Translations under genes and position numbers: made by a program | Notes under the pieces: model-generated | What the model saw: the letters and a program-made list of their open reading frames with translations, nothing else | Told to the model about the DNA's origin: nothing | Databases searched by the model: none | From: Amblyornis subalaris | Lineage: Eukaryota > Chordata > Aves > Passeriformes > Ptilonorhynchidae | DNA: 64,000 bases | Reading direction: 5' to 3' | Assembly (NCBI GenBank): GCA_018881555.1 | Contig: JACAXG010000169.1 | Coordinates: forward strand, 575,099 to 639,098 | Part shown: one piece after another, positions 57,851-64,000 of the stretch | Position numbering within the stretch: the first letter of the stretch is position 1 | How the letters are laid out: each line of letters begins with the position of its first letter

Positions 57851-59084
57851 TTCACTGGGAATAATGGAGAAACACCCTTGGAAGCTGTGAGCTGCGCTCA
57901 GCCACGACAGAGCTGCGGCGAGGGGCACATGAGCCCTGAGCTGCTCCACACGCCAGGGTGTCTGGACACAGGGATAAGCACCCACCTAACTCTGAGCTGA
58001 AGCTCAAATTTCAACTAATCAGATTTGGAACCGCCAGGAGGGTCCAAACTGAATGGGTATTACCAGGGTAGGGCCGACGGGGGGGGGGGCTCCATCTCCT
58101 GAGCCAGGAGCGGGCAGTGCTGAGGCTCCCGGAGAGCCCCCGGCACCCTGCAGGCACCGGCCCCGTTCTCCCAGTCTGGCTGGGGCCGGGCAGCCAGGGG
58201 CTGTGGGAGCAGCAGCTGGAGCTCGTTGAGCTGTGGGCTCGCAGGGCTTTGGCCAGAACAAGCCTGTGCTGACCCAGCGCAGGCAGAGCCCTCCTGCCCC
58301 TCCCCGCGACCGCACATCTGGGCAGCTGCAGAGCGAGCCAGACTGGGGAGCTGAGCTGGATAAAATTAACCATCTGGTTTTGACAGGCCCGTTTCAACCG
58401 AGATCAGTTCCCTCATCCAGCGGTCCTGCAGTTGAACAAGCACTTGTGCTGGGACGAGGGGGGTGAGAGAGGGGCTGGAGCAGGGAGCAGAGGCCCGGCT
58501 CCATCCGGCTGCACTGGCTGCCTACAGCGACCTAAAACTCTCATGGAATCCTGGCAGAAACGTCCCAGTCCCATTTCCAACAGACCCTCAGGGATCATCC
58601 AGTGTTCTCCCGTCTCTCCTCTGCAAATGGCATGCAGGAGCCTGGCTCACCGAGACCATTCACACTCCNAATTGTATCCTAATTGTACAAACANCACTGC
58701 ACACTGGGGACGGATGAATCTCGTCCTACCTCAAACACAGACCCTGGCTTAATTTTTCAAAGCCTTTCATATTTTCCCCAAAGGGTATTTTCAATGTTAA
58801 AATGCAATAATGCCTCAGACTAGTGGGGATCTTTCCACCTAACCTTTTCCCTCTATTTATGCCATGTCCTCTACTGACACATCTATCTCTCTCCTGCTAA
58901 GCAACCGGCTCTGTACGCATGGATGACTCTTTGCAACCGAAAAAATAACTTGGCTGATGCAGCTTAGGTAGGAGAATCTGAGTGTGTGCATTCCTTCTGC
59001 GGCTGGCCCCAGGAAAAGGACACCCTGCCACTTCCAAACCTGGGAGGTCTTTGAGAGCTTGGCAGCCATCCCCTGGGAGGCCCG
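57851..59084. other. Single-copy stretch with a CpG cluster and a G11 run
   Basis: 58035-58330 is CpG-enriched (about 17 CpG by eye in 290 bp) and includes a G11 homopolymer at 58079-58089. 58720-58870 is AT-leaning. No gene recognised. Frames at 58011-58397 (reverse) and 58432-58752 (forward) are GC-driven. Confidence 0.45.
58079..58089. repeat. G11 homopolymer
   Basis: Eleven consecutive G flanked by GGGCCGAC. A G-quadruplex is possible, though homopolymer length is also error-prone in assemblies. Confidence 0.8.
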
Positions 59085-59400
59085 TCATTAGCCATTTCAA
59101 ACCGGCTATAGTGCAGGGCTGAATGGGAGCCCGGACAAAGCCCCCGCCGAGCTATCCGTCAGGAAANGCTCCCGGGCCTGGCAGGGGCTGTTAACAGTAA
59201 CAATGATGACAATATAGCTGAGATTTTCAGGGGTGGGGACTTCAAAGAAGCCCTAAAGAGGTATTTTTCATTAAGGAGTAAGAAAGCAGCTGAGTATTGT
59301 TTTTGGCATTAAAGCTGAANATGAATGTTACTGCAGTAAGTCACAGATCAGCGACAGCATAGATTGACACCGATTTAAATATGCATGAGCTGTCTTTCTG
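59085..59400. promoter_or_regulatory. Candidate conserved non-coding block
   Basis: Unique sequence with CGTCATTAGCCATTTC, TAACAATGATGACAATA, TTTTCATTAAGG, TTGGCATTAAAGC and GATTTAAATATGCATGAG (an octamer-like ATGCAT). Frames are interrupted on both strands and there is no CR1 similarity. Inference from composition. Confidence 0.27.
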
Positions 59401-59924
59401 TGTTTCTCCCATTCCATCGGGTGTGCANTACCTGGCCAAGCCAGCAGCCCTTGGACTTCCCCCCATGGACTCTGGGATGCTCGGTGCTCATGAACACCAA
59501 GAAGCAGCTAGCAAGCCCCTTACAGCAGCTGTGCCGTGCCACTGCTGTGCCCATCCGTCGATACCACCCTGGGGCGTCGGCTCAGGGCTCAGAGCTCTGG
59601 CCACCGCAGCCTCCCCACAGCTGACACACCCGCCCAAACTGGGAGCGAGCCCAGGCCCCTCTGGACAGGAATGACAGGGAAACCATGGCTGCAGGCAGGG
59701 GATCGGGGAGGCTGTTGGTCCACAGGGGCTTTTCTGCATGAAACTCCAAATCTGTGATTCTATCAGGGAGAAAAGCAAGACGATCATCATAAAGTATCAG
59801 AAGGATGCCATGGAATACCCCTGTGACAGCAAGTCTTTCTCCTAATGGTGAGAATTTCCTGATTATGCTGTTGTTGACTGCACAGACCACCATGACAGGC
59901 CTGAGAACAGGAGTCCACTGATAA
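59401..59924. other. Single-copy non-coding stretch
   Basis: No gene or repeat recognised. Overlapping frames on both strands at 59381-59893 show no domain. Confidence 0.45.
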
Positions 59925-60130
59925 CAGCCTCAAGTTGTGCCAGGGAAGGTTCAGATTTGATATGAGGCAGAATGGTCAGGCATAGGAACAGGATGCCCAG
60001 CCTGGAGGGATTCAAAAGCTGTGTGGATGTGGCATGTGGGGACATGGTGGCCTTGGCAGTGCTGGGAGAATGGTTGGATTTGATGATCTTGGAGAACTTT
60101 TCCAACTTTAATAATTCTGTCATTCCATGA
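59925..60130 (+). mobile_element. CR1 LINE 3'-end fragment ('gatgatcttggagaacttttccaac' subfamily)
   Basis: TTGTGCCAGGGAAGGTTCAG, CAGGATGCCCAGCCTGGAGG, GTGGATGTGGCATGTGGGGA, CATGGTGGCCTTGGCAGTGC, GGTTGGATTTGATGATCTTG, AACTTTTCCAACTTTAATAA and a decayed TTCTGTCATTCCATGA tail. The element's ACGTG-type box is shortened. Same family as 48318. Confidence 0.93.
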
Positions 60131-62576
60131 TAAAACCATAACAAGAATATTCTGTCAGCAGCCATGGCCTGTTCTTGCCAGCCTGGCTGAGATGACCAAA
60201 GCGTTCCCCAGCCCCAGCCAGACCAGACCTCTCACCCTCCTCTCGAGTGACCCGTTGGCTTTGCCAGGCCAGGCTTAGGAGCGCTGTGTGGCTCAGGAGC
60301 CCCATCCCACTGTAACCACTCATGGTTTGTGTCCCTTTGAGCCCAGCCCAGGGCCAGCTTTTCCCCCCGACAGCCCAAGCCCGGAGCTATCATATCCAGC
60401 CGGCACAGAGAAAGTGCCCGNAGGGTTTGCGGGGCAGATTGACTTTCACACCTCGCTGGCCACACAGAAGAAACCCAATCTAAACAGCGTAACTTTGCAT
60501 AACCGATTATTTTCACTGGGGTAATCTGAGCCCGCCAGTAAATGCCAGTAAATGNGGCTGATCCAGAGAAGGCCCCGCTCAGGGGAGGAACGGCCCCACA
60601 GCCGCAGGCAGCCGGAGCTGCCAGGGCCGAGGGAGGCTGCTCCTGGTTGCGGGTGGGTTTGGTCCTGGGAGCTGAGGCTCAGTCCTGCACCACAGGGCAG
60701 TGTCTGCACCGAGGGAAGCACAAACAACCTCTCAGTGCTCAACTCCTTTGCACAGTCAGGAACTGGAGTGTGCAAAGCCATGCCGAGGGAAGCAGCACAG
60801 TGAGGCAGGGCAGGGCGCAAGAGCTATCTAGCTTTGCTTGATGTCTTCTTAACTTTCTTTTCCACAATGTCCCAGATATTTTGAGCGGCTTCAGCTTTCA
60901 GGCTGACTCCCCAGTGACCTATTATCCCTGCACATTGATCACTCCATCCTGTCACCATTCACATGACCCTGTTCGTAGGGAACTGTGTTCCTCCTCTGAC
61001 TCCTCTGTCACCAACTTCCTTCTCTCCAACCACCAACTAATTTCCTCCAGCAGGACCAGGTTCAGTGATCTCCCCTTCTTTAAAGTCTATGAAATTAGAC
61101 TTTCAAATTAAAACCCCAACAGCTGCAGAGGTTACTGGTCCCCACAGTAACTGCAGGGCATCCAACCAGGATGGGGCTGCTGGAGGTGGAGCATTCCATA
61201 CCATCAGTACACCTGAGGTGTATCTTGTTCCTGAGATCCCTTCTGACTATAAAGCACTGCAGAAGGGAACTCCCATTTCAGCCATATCAGCCTCAACATC
61301 TGGCTGCCCATGTGCCCCCTCCCCAAGCATGAGCTGCAAACATGAGGGATGCAAGGAGGCAGGGGACAAGAGCTGTGGGACCACCCTCCTGGCTGCAGGA
61401 CACCAGTGAACAAAGGCATTTTAATGTGCAGTAAGAAAAATAAACCTGGCTGTGCTCACCTCAGACATCACCTCCACTCCCACTTCACTACAACGCCTCA
61501 GCAGGAGCAGCTCTCCCAGAAATCACCAAGAGAAAAGCTGAGGTGGGGATGGGAATGGAGCAGGGGAGGAGACAAAACCAAGCTCTCAGCTGCATCCTCT
61601 CCCAGACCTTCCCTGAATAAAGGGTGATCAACTCAGACTGTTTGTCTTGAATTAAGACAAGTAAATCATCCAAGTCCCCTCATCCAGAGAACAGATAATG
61701 ACTCACAAGGAGCGTGCCCTGAATGTTACATTTTCCACCTTTGCCAAAACTCCTACGCTGTCATTTCTCCCTCTAAGCTTGCTCAGCCAGATCCTACCTT
61801 GGGCTTAGCTGCATTTCATCACAATAGCTGCAAAATATCATCTTCATCAAGACTGACACAATGCATGAATTGAGAAACTCATCTAAAAGCTTTCTGTTTC
61901 TCTTTTCACCAGGAGACTGCTGTGTGTGTCCCTGTTTCTGTGTAGTCCTTGGATGAGAGGGTTTGCACAAACACAAACTGGTCTCTTCCTTCAAGTCACT
62001 CATTCAGACCAGAAGCACCTTTTGGGGACAAGGCCTTCCATCCTGAAAAGCCCAAAAACCCTACGTATGTTGCTGACCATCATACCAGCTGGAAATGCCT
62101 TTGCAGCAGGAGGTGCTGAAGACAATCCTGCACCACATCTCAGCAGGACCCACGGCCGCACAGTGCTGGCAAAGGGCGTCACCCCATCCAATTCGTACCA
62201 TGAATAACAGACACAGGGTGGTTTATGCCAATAGAAGTTACACAGTTTAATGCCTAAAGGTCTTCAGATAAATGCTGCTGAGCAATTACCGATTTGGCAA
62301 ATTCTACACTGAAACCAAGTATGTGCAGCTCAGCATATGGTGCTGACTCCAAGAAAGGCTCCAAACACATTAAAGATCTCACATTCCTCCAAAGGAACAA
62401 AGGTCTGCTGCCAGCACTGCCAGATGCCCAGGCAAATGCTGTAGACCTGGGATGCCTGCAGAACTGTGCAGTCCCCACAAAGCACACAGCAGGAGTTAGA
62501 GACATTTGCAACAACAGGGTAATGNTTTTGTGCAGGATTCTCAACGGGACTTGGGAAAACATTGCCATGATACTGA
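60131..62576. other. Single-copy non-coding stretch
   Basis: No gene supported. A modest CpG patch lies at 60565-60650 and a forward AATAAA at about 61616. 61600-62000 is AT-leaning unique sequence. Frames at 61065-61409 and 62294-62581 show no recognisable family. Confidence 0.5.
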
Positions 62577-63003
62577 GTTGATCACAGGGCTGGAGCCCCC
62601 CTGCTCTGGAGCCAGGCTCAGGGAGCTGGGGGTGTTCACCTGGAGAAGAGAAGGCTCCAGGGAGACCTCAGAGCCCCTTCCAATGCATAAAGGGGCACCA
62701 GGAGAGCTGGGGAGGTACTTAGGACAAGGGATGGAGTGACAGGACAAGGAGGAATGGCTTCTCACTGCCAGAGGGCAGGGTTAGATGGGATATTGGGAAG
62801 GAATTGTTCCCTGTGAGGGTGGGGAGGCCCTGGCACAGGTTGCCCAGAGAAGCTGTGGCTGCCCCATCGCTGGAAGTGTTCCAGGCCAGGCTGGATGGGT
62901 TTTGGAGCACCCTGGGCTAGTGGAAGGTGTCCCTGCCCATGGCAGGGGGTGGAATGGGATGAGCTTAAAGATCCCTTCCACCCAAAGCATTCCATGATCT
63001 TTG
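62577..63003 (+). mobile_element. CR1 LINE 3' region
   Basis: CTCTGGAGCCAGGCTCAGGG, TTCACCTGGAGAAGAGAAGG, CCTTCCAATGCATAAAGGGG, GGAAGGAATTGTTCCCTGTG, GAGGCCCTGGCACAGGTTGC, CTGGAAGTGTTCCAGGCCAG, CCCATGGCAGGGGGTGGAAT, GAGCTTAAAGATCCCTTCCA and the tail GCATTCCATGATC. It joins unique sequence at about 62577. Reverse frames at 62541-63047 are antisense CR1. Confidence 0.96.
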
Positions 63004-64000
63004 TGCTGCTTCAGCGAGTCCCCACCCCCATGTAAATGTAGGGCCATTCAAACACGGGGAGGTGGCCAAGCCACCCTCACTATGACATACAAACAAAGAG
63101 CATTATAAGGGCACCAGTGTCAAAAAGGAGGAGAAACTACACAGTGTATAAAACATGGGAATTTTGACTTCTTGACACAGTCAATACACTGAACTATGAC
63201 CTCAGGAGGCACAGGGGACTGGAAACCAACAGAACTTAAATTGGCTAAAAAATCTCTTGTTTTCTCATGACATTTGAGAGAAGCTATGGGGACAGTTTCT
63301 TCAGGACACATGGGAGTTAGAGCTGTGTCACTGCCTTCTCCAGAGAGTTCCTCGTTTTCCTTACAGTCACTCCATCACTGTCACCCGCTGACCTTTCATT
63401 ACTTTCTCCCAGTGCACCAGCATCTCTGCTGACCAATGCACTTCACAGTCTGTCCAAGCCCATGAGAGGAAGAAAAAGCCTTGTACAGGCTGTATAAAAG
63501 GACATTTACTCTGCACTACATTGTGTCTTCTTTTCTATGCTAGTCTAAATACAAGTGCTGTTTTCACTGCCAATCGTTGTTTGCTTGTGCTGTTTCCACT
63601 GGCTAAAACCAGCATTTTTCCAGCTAGTGTTGCCCTCCAGGAAAAACCACACATTCATACCTTTCTTGCATTTAGCACAGGAGAACAAAACTGGTTCCCA
63701 GGAATAAGGATGACTTCCTCAAAAGAAAACATTTGCTGTCAGCTGAGGTTTGACCTCTAATGACTAATTTGGCATCATCATTTTGAGCACTGGAATACAT
63801 AACACCGTGAAAAATTAACAGCTTCCCCCCCCCCTCCCTGCTGAAGTTTAATATCCGCCTGCAGCTTTGCAAGTGAAAATAAAAGAAAGGAAATAAATAC
63901 CCAAACCGAAACCTTGGGTACAGTCTCTCACATACATCCACAAAGAGAACCTCAAGACAAAGATCTGTAAGGGAAATTTCACTGGAAACCAAGCTTTTGC
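63004..64000. other. Single-copy non-coding stretch to the right edge
   Basis: No gene supported. TATAAAAG at about 63491-63498 and GTATAAAACATG near 63145 are isolated TATA-like strings. A C10 run lies at 63825-63834. Frames at the edge (for example 63672-63992, reverse) have no domain but could continue outside the window. Confidence 0.45.

Noticed and set aside
63491..63498. TATAAAAG as a promoter
   Set aside because: Isolated string in AT-leaning DNA, with no initiator, CpG context or downstream exon.

Overview
The window reads as nuclear DNA from a bird, with no protein-coding exon that I can support. The main evidence is 23 scattered fragments of the avian non-LTR retrotransposon CR1 (chicken repeat 1), about 6.6 kb or roughly a tenth of the sequence. 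Many carry the CR1 3' terminus and a few keep the ATTCTATG-type tail. The rest is moderately GC-rich, mostly single-copy sequence with stops in every frame, small tandem repeats and a few CpG clusters. There is no bacterial gene density, operon, tRNA, rRNA or CRISPR array. Long reading frames here are either antisense CR1, simple-repeat translations, or chance frames that begin at non-ATG codons.

Layout. 1-269 is the end of a 19-22 bp minisatellite that continues beyond the left edge. 0.3-15 kb is mostly single-copy, with four CR1 pieces, a possible very old LINE fragment near 10.3 kb and two AT-rich blocks (7.88-8.11 and 8.21-8.60 kb) that resemble conserved non-coding elements. 15.0-17.3 kb is complex: a CR1 tail, an unclassified repeat present twice in direct orientation, and between them one arm of a 0.72 kb inverted duplication. 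18-25 kb holds six CR1 pieces and a CpG island at about 19.5-20.1 kb. 25-29 kb is single-copy. 29.1-30.3 kb holds a long CR1 and the second arm of the inverted duplication. 30.3-41.8 kb is mainly single-copy, with one CR1. 41.8-63.0 kb has ten CR1 fragments separated by single-copy sequence. GC-rich patches lie at 55.2-56.0 and 58.0-58.3 kb, and further enhancer-like AT-rich blocks at 56-59.4 kb.

The most notable observation is the inverted duplication (16193-16911 versus 29525-30243). No confident base difference is visible over about 700 bp, there are no indels, and five masked (N) bases fall at matching positions. That means either a very recent inverted duplication or conversion event, or an assembly error at CR1 sequence. 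The second arm sits exactly between the body and the 3' tail of what could be a single CR1, which fits a CR1-primed copy or a faulty gap fill.

No genes can be shown to work together. The window is best described as intergenic or intronic DNA. Conservation, expression and copy-number claims could not be tested here and are marked as inference.
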